Origin: Dolomedes plantarius | Lineage: Eukaryota; Arthropoda; Arachnida; Araneae; Dolomedidae | Length of the DNA stretch: 64,000 bases | Direction: 5' to 3' | Assembly: GCA_907164885.2 (NCBI GenBank) | Contig: OU015494.1 | Location: 868,501-932,500 of the forward strand | In this document: positions 45,391 through 56,559 of the stretch, one piece after another | Position numbering within the stretch: position 1 is the stretch's first letter | How the letters are laid out: each line of letters opens with the position of its first letter | The notes under the pieces: generated by a model | Told to the model about the DNA's origin: nothing | The model's input: the letters and a program-made list of their open reading frames with translations, nothing else | Database searches by the model: none | Translations under genes and position numbers: made by a program

Positions 45391-45467
45391 AGTAGAAGAA
45401 AGCGTTGCATGTATACGCAATCATTTGATCAGTTGTATTTCTTCAACGCTCTCATGTGTACATAGCC

Positions 45468-45978
45468 AAGTCTCGCCAGGAGGCTTGAAGCGCGAACATT
45501 CGAGACAGCGGAGAGAAAAAGATCAAGATTCAGAGGTGGATAAAAATCTCAGCCGAGAAGTCCCTTCTCATAGGTCCTTGAGACCGAAAGCGAAACTCCA
45601 TCCCGGAGGTATTTTATCGTCAGAGCAGCCGCTCTAGAGGCTTCGGGCCGACCCATTTAAGTCCTTGGACTTGTTTATTTTTAGGAACCAGGAGAGTTCC
45701 GATAGTTCAGTCATTAACTCGCCTCTATTGACACCGGCACGGTCTAAGATATTCGTATCCCGCGAAAGCGCTATTCCAACCCTGGAACTTCTTACTGGAT
45801 TGTGAACTTCTGGTTACTTTTAAAGCCAGTTCCCTCTATGTCTAGAGGCTGTTTAACTATCTTTGTATATAGTTGTACAAATCATCTAATCAAGAATTTA
45901 AATAAAATTGTAATTATTTCAGTAGATCGGACTCTGTATATCTCATATTTTGCACTACCCTGAGTCCAACATATTACA
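45468..45978 (+). repeat. Right part of a possible LTR, split by Harbinger
   Basis: GC-richer than its surroundings, with AATAAA (about 45900) and ends GAGTCCAACATATTACA as Gypsy LTRs do. Continuous with 32238-32382 apart from the Harbinger. No internal retroelement sequence adjoins it, so it would be a solo LTR. Confidence 0.4.
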
Positions 45979-47821
45979 ACCCTTAAATACTTTCCATTCG
46001 AATGTTTTCCAGTTCTTTATGTTGAGACGAATCTGACGCTAAAGTTCGTGAGATAAAAATGCGCTAAGAGAATATTTCTATCTTATGTTATATTGAAGAA
46101 TTAATACCACATTCTTAGTTTAATGAAAGTCATGTAAATTTTTTTTTAAAATAATGTAATTAGGACAAAACTCAGTTGAGGTTTGAAATACGCACCAGGA
46201 TGTTATTGATTAAATTTGTTATTTTTTTTCCTCCTCTGTTAAATGGCGTTGATATATTGGAAATTTTGGTGAACTTGAAAAAGGCAAATCTATGAAAGCG
46301 ATAACAATAACACCTTATTACTAATAATCAAGGTTATGATACTTATTTAAGAGAAGACATGTTGGCTTTTCATAGTTGATGTTTATAAAAGAAGAAAACC
46401 AGCCCTATGCAGAATCCATTGAGTCTTCTCTCTATTCGTTTCTAGATTTTTTTTGTTTCAAATGGTAGTCACGTAAGGCCTGGGCAGGGAAATCAAACAA
46501 TATGATTTTAATAATTGACGGTTTGTGATAAAACCTGCCATTTTTTTATTTCTCATATAGTAAAGTATGTTTTATGACACTTAACCTTGAGTAGATCTGC
46601 CATTATTACATGTCAAATCAGTGCTAGAAATAGAAACGTCTTAATACTTCCCAATAACCAAGTTAAAATGTGTAGAGTGAGATAGGAAGTTTCAAATTTG
46701 TGTTATAGTTTCATTGCTTGACATTTAAATCTCTTAATGTGAAATTACTGTTAAAATAATCTTTTTCGCTAATATCTTTTCGTTTGTACAACCTTTTAAA
46801 ATAATCCTTATCGTTTTGGATATGGTGGTAATGAAATTTCCCTAATGTGTTAAAGGGACTCTGTTTTTTAAAAAATGCAATTCGTTTCAAGTGGAAGCAA
46901 ATCTAGTTGGAATTTTATAGTTTATACTTCCATTACCGCTCCCCATGATATGATTATAATTTAGTATTATAATTCTACACGTTTTTTAAGTGAATGAACA
47001 TAATTTAAAGTTTTCTTCCTTTGATTTGAATTATAGCTGAAAATCAATAAAAAAGCGTCGTTCATTAGGACCTGCTGTACATCAGTGGACAAAGGCAGAT
47101 CTTCTACCCGAATGTTAAGCTATAAGGAATTTTTTTGCCCGTATTTTTGTTATCGCAGATTAGCAAAAGTATACTTATTTTATTATTTATTTATTTGCTT
47201 TCGAAGGCAGACGTTCGTATAAAGATCGAGCAGTTTTTCCGTAGGTTTTTTTTTACAGGGCGTTTAATTGTGGTTGTCTATCACTCCCAAATGAAAATTG
47301 TTTTGAAAAAGATTTTTGAAAAACGTGCACGCATCATTTAAGTATGCTACTTGTAAATGCAGTGAACAGAATTCCGAAATATGCATTTGCTAATCTGTGG
47401 TTCGAAAAATATTCCCATTGGGATTGAAGATCATACGTAAATCATCGTAAATCCGGAGTCCCTGCATTTAGTTATACGGAAATGGCCTCAGTTGAATTCT
47501 CTTCAAAAAGCAATTTTAATATTTTAGATAAATGATTTTGAGAAACGAACTACGGATGAAATTCTAAATACTACGCGATCTTCAATTGAGCGATTGCCAG
47601 AAAAAATAAAACCAAACAAAATCACTTCTATCTTAAAACTAAAGTGGGAGTCTTTCCAGTCAAATTCTCACCGCGATTGCCATTCACGCAAAATTGAGGT
47701 ACGAACACGGTAGCTAACGTATTATTAGTGCAAATTATTATTAACATTAATAGTTGTTATTACTTTTTTTTTTAACGCGGTACTTGTCTTTCCGATATTC
47801 GCGCCACGAATTTGTTGGCTT
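45979..47821. other. Intergenic sequence
   Basis: AT-rich; no gene or element that I can support. Confidence 0.5.
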
Positions 47822-47829
47822 CTTCACTA

Positions 47830-48488
47830 TAGGGATGCGACATCGATGTCGATGTTTTCAAAACATCGATGTTTTAAACATCGATTTATTGAAGCCGATT
47901 TTTGTTTAACATCGATGTTTTGTGCTCGATGTTTTACGTTGTCTCGATGTTTTTTTTTAAAAATGAAAATGTACCATAAATAAAAAATTTAACCACGTAG
48001 CATAATTTCCCCACTCAGTAAATGTAAGTCTGAATTCTGAAAAGGACGAATACAAAAGGGGGAACGATTAGAGACAATGAATAATAATTCTATGCCCCAA
48101 TAGCCCTAATTGTTATTCACAGTGAAGAAAAAATGAGCTTGTTCAGTTTTCCCCCATACGTTGGTTTTGCATCAGTACTTCCAATTGGTGTAAATATATG
48201 TAATTTTCTTTTGTATTACTTAATTTGAAAGTAAAAGAAGATTTGTTAATAAATTGCAATAATTTCTTCCTAGATTTTCTGGTAACAGTCCCCCCCCCCC
48301 TCCATGACTAACCGAAGTAACATTAATCTTAGAGGTTACTAAACCAGTTTTAAAAAATGAAAGTTCATAAACATCGATATTTAAAAACATCGAAGGTTTT
48401 AGGGCGATGTTTTATTAGCATCGATGTTTTAATATTGAATATCGATGTTTAGAAACATCGATGTTTTGTTGTCGATGTCGCATCACTA
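47830..48488. mobile_element. hAT-type MITE made of CATCGATG palindromes (copy A)
   Basis: Ends TAGGGATGCGACATCGATGT and (reverse complement) TAGTGATGCGACATCGACAA, with a perfect 8-bp duplication CTTCACTA (47822-47829, 48489-48496). Both end regions are strings of AAACATCGATGTTTT-like palindromes. The interior shares GTCTGAATTCTGAAAAGGAC with copy B. No coding sequence. Confidence 0.88.
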
Positions 48489-48563
48489 CTTCACTATGTG
48501 AGTATCATACAGGTGAAAGAAAATCGTTCTCTCTGTACAGGAACGCCCAATCGGAATTCGAAC

Positions 48564-49408
48564 TAGGGATGCGACATCGATGTCGATGTTTTGATAAAAA
48601 CATCGATGTTCTAAACATCGATTTATTGAAGCCGATGTTTTTTAACATCGATGTTTTGTGTTCGATGTTTTTTTTTAATGAAAAAGTATCATAATAAAAT
48701 TTACCACGTAGCATAATGTTCACACTCAGTAAATGTAAGTCTGAATTCTGAAAAGGACGAATACAAAAAGGGGAACGATTCCTTAGCAAACAGACAAATG
48801 GCAATCAACAACCAATGAACCAATCGGAACGTTTGGAATGTTCATGACACTCCTGAACCTTCCATGGGGTTTTATTTTAAAAATAGTATATACACGAGAG
48901 CAGCCATTTAAGTTTTTTTGTAGATCTGTTTTTATATAAGTTGACGTTAATATTATTAGTAAGATGTCTCCTAAAAGTACCGTTTGGAAATATTTTTGCA
49001 AAACCTCTGACAAATTAGCGAAATGTAATATTTGCCTTAAGTCCCTCAAAACTTCTGGCAATACCACGAATTTATCTGGATATTTGAAGGCAAAACATGG
49101 CGATATTTACAACGAAAATTTTGAGTCATCAATGTAGCCCAAGGCAAAAGCAACCAAGATTTTGTCATTTGTGTCAGCCCAATCACAGAGTAAAATTAAA
49201 AATTGAATCCCCCCTCCCCCCGCACGACTAACCGAAGTAACATTAATGTTAGAGGTTACTAAACCAGTTTAAAAAAATGGATGTTCTAAAACATCGATGT
49301 TTAAAAACATCGATGGTTTTTGGGCGATGTTTTATTAGCATCGATGTTTTAATATTGAATATCGATGTTTCAAAATATCGATGTTTTGTTATCGATGTCA
49401 CTTCCCTA
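48564..49408 (+). mobile_element. hAT-type element made of CATCGATG palindromes (copy B)
   Basis: Ends TAGGGATGCGACATCGATGT and (reverse complement) TAGGGAAGTGACATCGATAA, with a perfect 8-bp duplication ATTCGAAC (48556-48563, 49409-49416). Related to copy A but with a coding remnant, a BED zinc finger, in the middle. It lies only 75 bp from copy A. Confidence 0.9.
48964..49137 (+). CDS. Short BED zinc-finger protein of a hAT element
   Basis: 57 codons from ATG: MSPKSTVWKYFCKTSDKLAK, CNICLKSLKTSGNTTNLSGY, LKAKHGDIYNE and TAG. It has the BED-finger pattern VWKYF, C-x2-C, GNTTNL, and H of the last pair (KAKH), although the usual HL is GYL, so one zinc ligand is lost. In hAT transposases this domain binds the transposon ends. 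Here it stands alone, with the catalytic part deleted. It may be only a relic. An ATTATTAG-rich leader precedes it. Confidence 0.75.
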   Translation: MSPKSTVWKYFCKTSDKLAKCNICLKSLKTSGNTTNLSGYLKAKHGDIYNENFESSM

Positions 49409-49416
49409 ATTCGAAC

Positions 49417-51299
49417 CCGAGCCAAAGATTCAGCCACTATACAATGGAGGCGGCTTGTAATAGTTTAAATAAAAAATTATATAAATTTAGTCATTTTATT
49501 ATTGGTGTAAGACTGAGATACGACCATGGTAGCCAAACTATTTTTATTACAAATTATTTGCGCATTACTCGACTGCTTTGATTGGTCATTGTGGACCACA
49601 TTTTTTTGTTGTTGTTGTTGTTGTGCTAGGCATTTTCACCCCGTAGCGATTTTTCTGGGAAAGCCTCCGCAAAAACATGTTCCATGTTTCTATATGCATT
49701 TGTTAATCTGTGATTAGAAAACTATCGAGGAAAATGCCTTTCAGTTTAATATTGGGATGCCAGCTGATGCACGATCTTAAATGTCTATTTCAGTTTTCTT
49801 AATTGCTCAGTGTACACCTTCAGCAGCAGGAGGTTTCTATAGACACGTTTTATGCTGGAAAAGTAATCCTATGCGTACCATCAAATGCCAGTATCTGGCG
49901 TATGGAAAATTTCCACGTATTGCACAATTAATGCAATAAGAACATTTGCCCTTTTCAAAGATGTTAGGACCTTTAAATAATTCATGGTGCAATATTTTAA
50001 AAAGTCAGTAGAATTGATAATTGCTTTAAATGGTGTGTACTTCTAAAAGTTCACTTACCATTCCTATTGAAATTGTTCGTCATATTATTGAAAAGGACTT
50101 ATTGCAAATCCTACTTTGATAGTTTTCATTTACGGTGAGTTTTAAAGATAAAGCATGCCTTTCAAATTTGTACTATTTTCATGTAAATGTTGTTAACAGG
50201 TCAAAATATTGTAGTGAGGTTGTACTGGGATGATCAACGTCATCTTAATTTGATTAGATATTTATTACCCATAACTGAGTTAATGTGTAATCCGACTTGA
50301 TCATGAGCCCCTGGTAGGATCTTCAGATAGTGAGATAGACGTGCGAGAAGATACTTGATCTTCGAATTGGAAGCTAAGATTTTGAAATTGCCAAATCAAC
50401 ATTTCAAATAATCATTGCAGTGTTGAAGCGATACGAAAATTAAGTTCAACTGCTTTGTATCCAAGAGCCAAATACTTTTTTTGTGGCTCATGGTCAATTT
50501 TTCACAAGAATGTCTGATTGTTCTCTCTTTTTTTTTTTTTTTAAATAAACTTCCTGTTAAATCTAGCTATAATGGACATTTCACTGAATTGCTATGAACT
50601 GCAGCTACTTAATATATGCCAGATTTGAATAATTTAGCAAAAGAATCAAAAGAAAAATAATTATTAATGGTTAAAAACTATTTAAGACTTTAGAATATTA
50701 ATTATTCCAACACTAAGAGAATGATATGTTTAATAAAAATCATAGCAAAAATAACGCTTAAAATTTATTTTATATGAAATCTAATCTTTTTCTGTTTCTG
50801 AGTATGTAGACAATTCAAAATGGCTGTGTATCTTGGCCACTGCTGCTATACAGGTTTATAGGAAGTGGGACGGAAAAATAAAATGATTCAATAAAAGCAT
50901 TTTCTTTTTTGTTATTTTATTTATGAGAAAGCAATTTACAAGTTTTGCCATCAAAAACTGTACATACAATTCAACAAATTTGTTGTGCTAAACACAACTA
51001 ACATAAAACATTTTGCATTTATTTACATTTGTTGGGGTATGTTGATAAAAAAATGGCTAGATTACTAGTAACAGTAACTGCTTCTTTTGTCATCATTTTG
51101 AGGTGATAGGAGATTGCCGACGTTGAAATACCTGTTCAAATCAAACAAATATCAAATCTTAGAGAGTTACGAATTATTCCTGAATGTCATTTGAACACTT
51201 CCTATGAAAATCTCTACCATCTCCTTCTCAATATAAAAATCAAATTCAAAAATTGCCGTTTTAAATGATCAGTTTCTGAGTTACTCGTGCATTGCTTAC
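49417..51299. other. Intergenic sequence
   Basis: No gene seen. Contains a short (TTG)n run near 49605 and a poly-T near 50527. Confidence 0.5.
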
Positions 51300-51302
51300 T
51301 TA

Positions 51303-51463
51303 GGCCGTCTGCACACGGGGCAACTCAAAAGAAACTGATATCTGACTCCAGTCACAAACCAGTCCGTGATGAGTCGTAACCTATGTAATTGAATGGAGCC
51401 ACGCACACGGCGCAACTGGTTACAACTCGTCCGACGAGTTTGTAACTCCGTGTGCAGACGGCC
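51303..51463. mobile_element. PIF/Harbinger MITE
   Basis: Inverted ends GGCCGTCTGCACACGG, flanked by TTA (51300-51302, 51464-51466), the 3-bp duplication of PIF/Harbinger. 161 bp, GC-richer than its surroundings, non-coding. Confidence 0.88.
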
Positions 51464-51466
51464 TTA

Positions 51467-54445
51467 GAGTTTAAGACTTCATTATAGTTTGAAACTAATA
51501 CTGAGTTATAAATAATTAGAAGTTCCCATTCCTATATGCATTTATAGAAGGTCAAGTTTATCAGTAAGTTAAATATGTATTAGAAAGCGACATTTTTGAC
51601 CTACCCCATAGAGGGGAAAGTAAACCCTTACATAATCATTGTAGTATACATTCATCTTTAATGCACATTTTGTTAAAAAAAGAAAAAGGGGGGGGGGGGA
51701 AGCGTAAATTCGAGTAAATATTTTTTTTAATTTGAATTCCTTAGAATCAGAAGCTTATTGGCTGGCATTTCGTACAAAGCAAAGCATCATTTGTTTAACT
51801 GATTTCACGCATTTATCACATACACGTAAGAAAATTAAATTTTACGAGATTTTATGTAGGAGTAGCTTTTAAAATCTTAGAAAAAAGTTTTAAGTAGTCC
51901 GTATATAACTTATTAGTCGCTAATCTTATTTCTGTCTATTAGTATATCGGTTCTGAAATAAATTTAGAAATACTATTTATTCCTTTAAATATCCGGTTAA
52001 CACTTAAGTACACTTTGAAGCATAATTAATGTGCAGAATGTTAGTGTGAACCGTGGAACGATTACCAAAGTAGTTTTATTTTCAAAAAATAAAAATCTAA
52101 TATGGTTTTAGTAATAAATTTGTGCAAGTATCAAACATTTTACTGCTCTGTCTTCAAAGAAATCGACATTTTCTCAGAGAAATTTTTAAACATTTTAGTA
52201 TTTTAGCTTCAAGGGTTTTAACGTACATAGGCTTAAACTTTTCTTTTTCAAATTGCATTTTATGCAAAAAATGTTCACTAACTAAAGAAATTCGTATATT
52301 TAATGACAAATCCAGAACTACGGATTGTCTGTAAACAATTGAAACATAATTGGAAATGTCTCTTACTCCTTTTTCACCTTGCAAATTTGGTTCGTGCGTT
52401 GTTAAAATCTAGAAATCACTATGTCACGTAAGGTTATGGATTAGCTTCTATGGAATTAAGAGAACATAACAGCAAATTATCATTGCCATTAATTTTCCTT
52501 AAAAGTTTTCAGTTCCCCGATATTTCACATCTTTCATTTAAGAAATTAGGAAGAATTAAGATTGCAAATTTATTTCATTGACTGCAAACAATGTAAAATT
52601 TTTATCGAAGTACAGACATTTAAATGAGAGAGAAACAAATAGTTATACAATAATATTAGAAAAGTCCATACTGTAAAATCTTTGTAATTTATTGAAATGA
52701 CTTTTAAAAACTTTTTTCTAGCAAAAATACGAATTGAAATTTTTCTTTCAGTGTAGAGTTGTATCGATTATAATTAGTTCTATTCCCGAGTCCTGCTTGT
52801 TGTGTATATCTAGCACACGAATAGGAGATGTAATGTACAGCTTGAAAATGTCTAGGAATCAGTTGCTGATAATAATTAGAGCTCATAAATAGTTTAAGAG
52901 GATTGTTTTCGAATTCGTTTATTAAGGCAGTTGAAAATATTTCACATGCTAATTAAACAAATATTATAATCTAATTTATTTGTATCTTGTTCATATAATG
53001 ATCGGTCAGATACAAAATCTCTATACATTTATTCGCGGTTTTCATCTCCTGCAATACATCTAACATCTAAGGTATGAAAAGTGAAACACAATTTTTTTTT
53101 CTCTACCAACAACTTTGTCTACTCTCTTTTATACATTTATGTAAAAAAACAAGTTCTATATTTTTTGTTCTGAAATTAATTATTCGAAGCGTTAACACAG
53201 TATGTATCTGAAACTTTTCTTTTTTTCTTTTACAGGATTCAAAGTAAATTCAACTAATACTTTAGAAGTTTTAGAAATCAACTAATACATGAGAAATCAT
53301 ACAATACTACAAAGCATGCAATTTAGCAAAGGAAAAAAAATCGCAACTTATACTTTAGAAATTTTAGAGACCTTTATAAAATTTCTGAACTATTAGGTGT
53401 GATTTATATTTTGTTTGTTTATAAATTGCATGCTTTGTAGTATTGTAAGTTTTCTCTTTTAGACGGATGTTTCCGCCTTGAAAAATGCACAGAAAAGAAA
53501 AAAACAGCTAGTATATTAGCCTTTAAACTCAATTTTTAGTACTATTGTATGTTGCAGTTCAATAGCAACGTGGAAATTAAAAGAATACCATACACGAAGT
53601 TTGAACTACGCAGTCCATAGTTTGTTTACGCTGACAGATAGTTGAGATAAGACGAATAAGTTACTCAATGATAGGATCGAGAATTTTCATGAACTCCTTA
53701 TTTGCTTGCAGTATCCGTGTCAGTCAAACGAAACGTCTCATTTTCTTATAGAATTCAATTTTGTGCATTCATGTAGCAAAGACAAAGAATTTCTCTCGGT
53801 TGAATTTTAAAAATGGGGCTTTTTGAAAATTTTCTTGAAATTCTTTGGTAAAATATCAATATCAATCGTATAGTATACATATTGTGTAATCAAGAAGTTC
53901 GAAAGGGTGATTTTGCTTATACTGATGTAACATCTAGTGAAATAAATGAGGGAAAACTCATTACTTACCTTTCTAGAGAATTCGGGAAGCGAATAAAATG
54001 AACCCCACATAAAGAAAAAATTGGCTTACCTCCATATTGAATAAGAACGAAACAATTTTCCTTCGAGTTGAGGAATATAATGAAATGCATTTTTTATTTA
54101 TATTTTTAAAATGTCTATTAATTGTTATCACAAATATACATTTATGTATTCGCATTCCCTTATACAAGAATTTGTTTGCATATAACTGCAACTTGAGTTC
54201 TCACTTTATTAGTGTTTTGTGTTGCGTCCTTTGCACTTGCAAACATGTGCCAACATTACAAGCAGCAAAGCGGGAAAATGACAAAGGCATCCGCTTCGCC
54301 ATAAAATTTATCTTTATAATTTCTATTTAGTGACACATAAAAGAAATATTTGGAACTTTAAGACTATTAGGAATATTTATGAACATAATTTTTAAAAAAA
54401 ATTTAATGTGCCATTTGTATATGTACAGAGACATATCACACACAC

Positions 54446-54446
<1 letters not shown>
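51467..54446. other. Intergenic sequence
   Basis: AT-rich with no gene seen. Includes a poly-G run near 51690 and the inverted repeat at 53302-53446. Confidence 0.5.
53302..53446. repeat. 25-bp perfect inverted repeat
   Basis: ACAATACTACAAAGCATGCA plus ATTTA at 53302-53326 is exactly reverse-complemented at 53422-53446. The spacer is 95 bases. The homology extends outward imperfectly (GAGAAA on both sides). Confidence 0.85.

Positions 54447-54532
<86 letters not shown>
54447..54532. repeat. (TA)n microsatellite, left of the Tigger MITE
   Basis: About 85 bases of pure TA repeat ending at the MITE. Confidence 0.97.
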
Positions 54533-54535
<3 letters not shown>

Positions 54536-55127
54536 TCGAACCTCCATATATCGAACTTCTCTATATCGAAATTTTCTATATATCGAACTCATAGCAAATC
54601 TCCATGTTCATTACATAGAAAAATTGTTTGTATATATCGAAAAAATCTCTATATATCGAAATTTTTTTCAAGACAAATTGGGAGATTTTATTCCACTTTA
54701 GAATAAAATCTCCCGATTTTTGCATTTGAAACATTACGTCGTGGACTTCAATTCGCGCAAAATGTTCCTGATGAAGTTTTAGTGGACTGAATAAATACGA
54801 ACATTTCTTTGAACTTTCCACAAAACTAACTGTTCAGCAAGATATTCGGAGTTTTTTTTTAAATAATGTAACTGTGATCACTGTAACCACTGTCTGGATT
54901 ATTGTTTTTTTAAAGGTATATAGTACTCAATAAATCTTTCATGTTAATTCATTTTTTAGTTATTAACTTTCATTTAATGTGATATGCATATAAATTGGAA
55001 ATGAAGTTTCGTATACGAAAATTAGCTTTAATTTTAATGTTTTAGGAGAATTATGATAAAACTAAGAACAATTCTATATATCGAATTTTTTTCCGGCATT
55101 TTGCTACTTCGATATATGGAGGTTCGA

Positions 55128-55130
<3 letters not shown>
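54533..55130. mobile_element. Tigger-like MITE in a TA repeat
   Basis: Ends CAGTCGAACCTCCATATATC in both orientations (right end reverse-complemented), each next to TA repeat. The terminal region has several ATATATCGAA units. 598 bp; no intact coding sequence. CAGTxGAACCTC is the usual start of Tigger elements. Confidence 0.88.
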
Positions 55131-55184
<54 letters not shown>

Positions 55185-55185
55185 C
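55131..55185. repeat. (TA)n(TG)n microsatellite, right of the Tigger MITE
   Basis: TA repeat followed by TG repeat, abutting the MITE's right end. Confidence 0.95.
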
Positions 55186-55231
55186 GTATGTACATAATAA
55201 TATTGATAGTTATAATAATTATCCTAATTTT

Positions 55232-55402
55232 GCCGGACGATGGCCGATTGGGTAGGGCGCTGGCATTCAGTACCTAAGTCCGTGGGTTCGAATCCCACTC
55301 TTGGCATGGACGTTTGTAGCCGTTCGAAATCGGCTTTAAGCAGTAGGTCCCGGTCTAATTAGTCCTTGTGTAGCAAAAATTGACCGTAGCGCTCCAAACC
55401 AA
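55232..55402 (+). mobile_element. tRNA-derived SINE
   Basis: The head resembles a tRNA: a box-A-like GGCCGATTGGGTAGGGCGCT and a B box GGGTTCGAATCCCAC. A unique body and tail follow (GGTCTAATTAGTCCTTGTGT, GACCGTAGCGCTCCAAACC) that recur at 43683-43757. No cloverleaf acceptor closes it, so it is not a functional tRNA. Confidence 0.8.
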
Positions 55403-55591
55403 TTATCCTAATTGATCGTTATTATGATAATGTATCTGAAGAATATATTTTTATTGTAATAATTAAATATATCTCTATAATTCCGAGGGACAAAGTGGCT
55501 ATTTGTAATATATTTTTTCCCCGTTTAGTGGATAGCTTGATAAAATGAAGTGGCAAATGTAATTCTTTGAGTAGGGATGGGTAAGTCTTAC

Positions 55592-55597
55592 TTTATT
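55592..55597 (-). terminator. PolyA signal of the secreted peptide gene
   Basis: AATAAA on the minus strand, only ten bases after the stop codon at 55607, giving a very short 3' UTR. Confidence 0.7.
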
Positions 55598-55606
55598 GTT
55601 GCTGTT

Positions 55607-55837
55607 CTACCAGCCGTGTCCATATCCTCCGTGGTGTCCATATCCTCCGTGGTGTCCTACGGTTGTGCTGTGGTAGAGTTTGATGTACTTGATAACGGGG
55701 ATCGGGGGAGGGACGTGCTTGATAACTTTAATGACATGGACTGGTTTGATGATCTTAATCACTTTAGGTTCTTCCCAGCCATGATAGCCTGTAGCGATCG
55801 CGGAGGAGACCAAAAGAAGGAAAGCCAACGAGATTGC
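55607..55837 (-). CDS. Secreted Gly/His-rich peptide, exon 2
   Basis: Joined to the four-codon exon 1, the product has 80 residues. Residues 1-20 form a signal peptide (MKVLAISLAFLLLVSSAIAT). The middle has repeated V-I-K units (KVIKIIKPVHVIKVIKHVPP and PIPVIKYIKLYH). The tail is GHHGGYGHHGGYGHGW. It follows a TTTCAG acceptor in phase 0 and ends in TAG. Gly/His/Tyr tails occur in cuticle, antimicrobial and metal-binding peptides of arthropods; the family is not recognised. No lesions. Confidence 0.88.
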   Translation of the reverse strand, partial: AISLAFLLLVSSAIATGYHGWEEPKVIKIIKPVHVIKVIKHVPPPIPVIKYIKLYHSTTVGHHGGYGHHGGYGHGW

Positions 55838-56445
55838 CTGAAAGTAGAGTAAGTATTCCAACTTTAGCTGTTCCTTATCTCACACGTTGAAAGGACGTCC
55901 AGCAGTACGATTGGAAAAATAACCACCGAAGCGACGTCTTTTTAAATCATTTCTTTTGTTAGAAGAATTTGCATTTGTGTGAAATTGACCAGTTGTAGTT
56001 TTTAGAGCTATTTGTTGGAAAGGGAAACGGAAGAGAGTAAAAATCGATCACAAGGGAGACTGAATTCAAAGGCCGGTTGTTTTCAGAAAGCAACGGAAAC
56101 TATTACTCTATTAATATTAAAGAATCTAAAGGAATTTTTAAAAAAAAATTCAACGATATAATACTACTTATCATGATATGATTCTGTTTATCAGTAATAT
56201 GATTAAAATTAATAAAATTGTTTAAAATGATTTGTACTCTCTATCATGAGTCAAAAGACAAAATGCGAAATTCGGATTATTACTTAAAAATTATTTTAAA
56301 GCATCAGTCAAAGCAACGGTTTAAATTAAAAACCTGCTTTTAAATGTTATATAAGTCAATATAACATGTAATACATAAAATTATAAGTTTTCTTCAGACT
56401 TTACTTAATAAGAAATGCTAGAAAAGTGAGTGTCAAACAACTTAC

Positions 56446-56457
56446 CAAAACCTTCAT
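56446..56457 (-). CDS. Secreted Gly/His-rich peptide, exon 1
   Basis: ATG AAG GTT TTG, then donor GTAAGT. Encodes MKVL, the start of the signal peptide. An intron within the signal-peptide codons, after MK-x-x, is a common arrangement in arthropod cuticle and secreted-peptide genes. The intron is 608 bases. Confidence 0.85.
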
Positions 56458-56522
56458 TGTTTACTGTAGGCGTTTATTGCGGAGCTGAAAGTGTAGACGC
56501 AGGGAATCTGAAAAGATTTGAT

Positions 56523-56552
56523 GCCTGAGCGTCCACCACGACATCTTTTATA
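56523..56552 (-). promoter_or_regulatory. TATA box and initiator of the secreted peptide gene
   Basis: TATAAAAG at 56552-56545 on the minus strand and an initiator-like TCAGGC at 56528-56523, about 24-27 bases apart as expected. This predicts a 5' UTR of about 70 bases. Confidence 0.75.
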
Positions 56553-56559
56553 GCGAGTT

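Larger units (their letters stand above)
32383..45467 (+). mobile_element. PIF/Harbinger transposon with nested insertions
   Basis: Inverted ends GGCTATGTACACATGAGAGC at 32383 and its reverse complement ending at 45467. It carries the first exon of a PIF/Harbinger transposase (+) and a two-exon MADF-type second protein (-), the two genes these elements normally have. Subtracting five inserted elements (32439-32707, 32955-33633, 33843-40019, 42611-44527, 44999-45390) and their duplications leaves about 3.6 kb, a normal Harbinger length. The expected 3-bp duplication is unclear (TAA left, AAG right). Confidence 0.85.

Noticed and set aside
45425..45637. 70-codon + strand frame in the LTR-like region
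   Set aside because: No motif, and it crosses the Harbinger/LTR boundary at 45467, so it is a chance frame.
49277..49468. Frames through the CATCGATG arrays
   Set aside because: Repeat-driven translation without any domain; the palindromes produce open frames on both strands.
54440..54600. Long frames of Tyr-Ile repeats on both strands
   Set aside because: Translation of a (TA)n microsatellite.
55232..55310. Possible functional tRNA gene
   Set aside because: Boxes A and B are present but no acceptor stem closes, and the tail recurs elsewhere, so it is a SINE.
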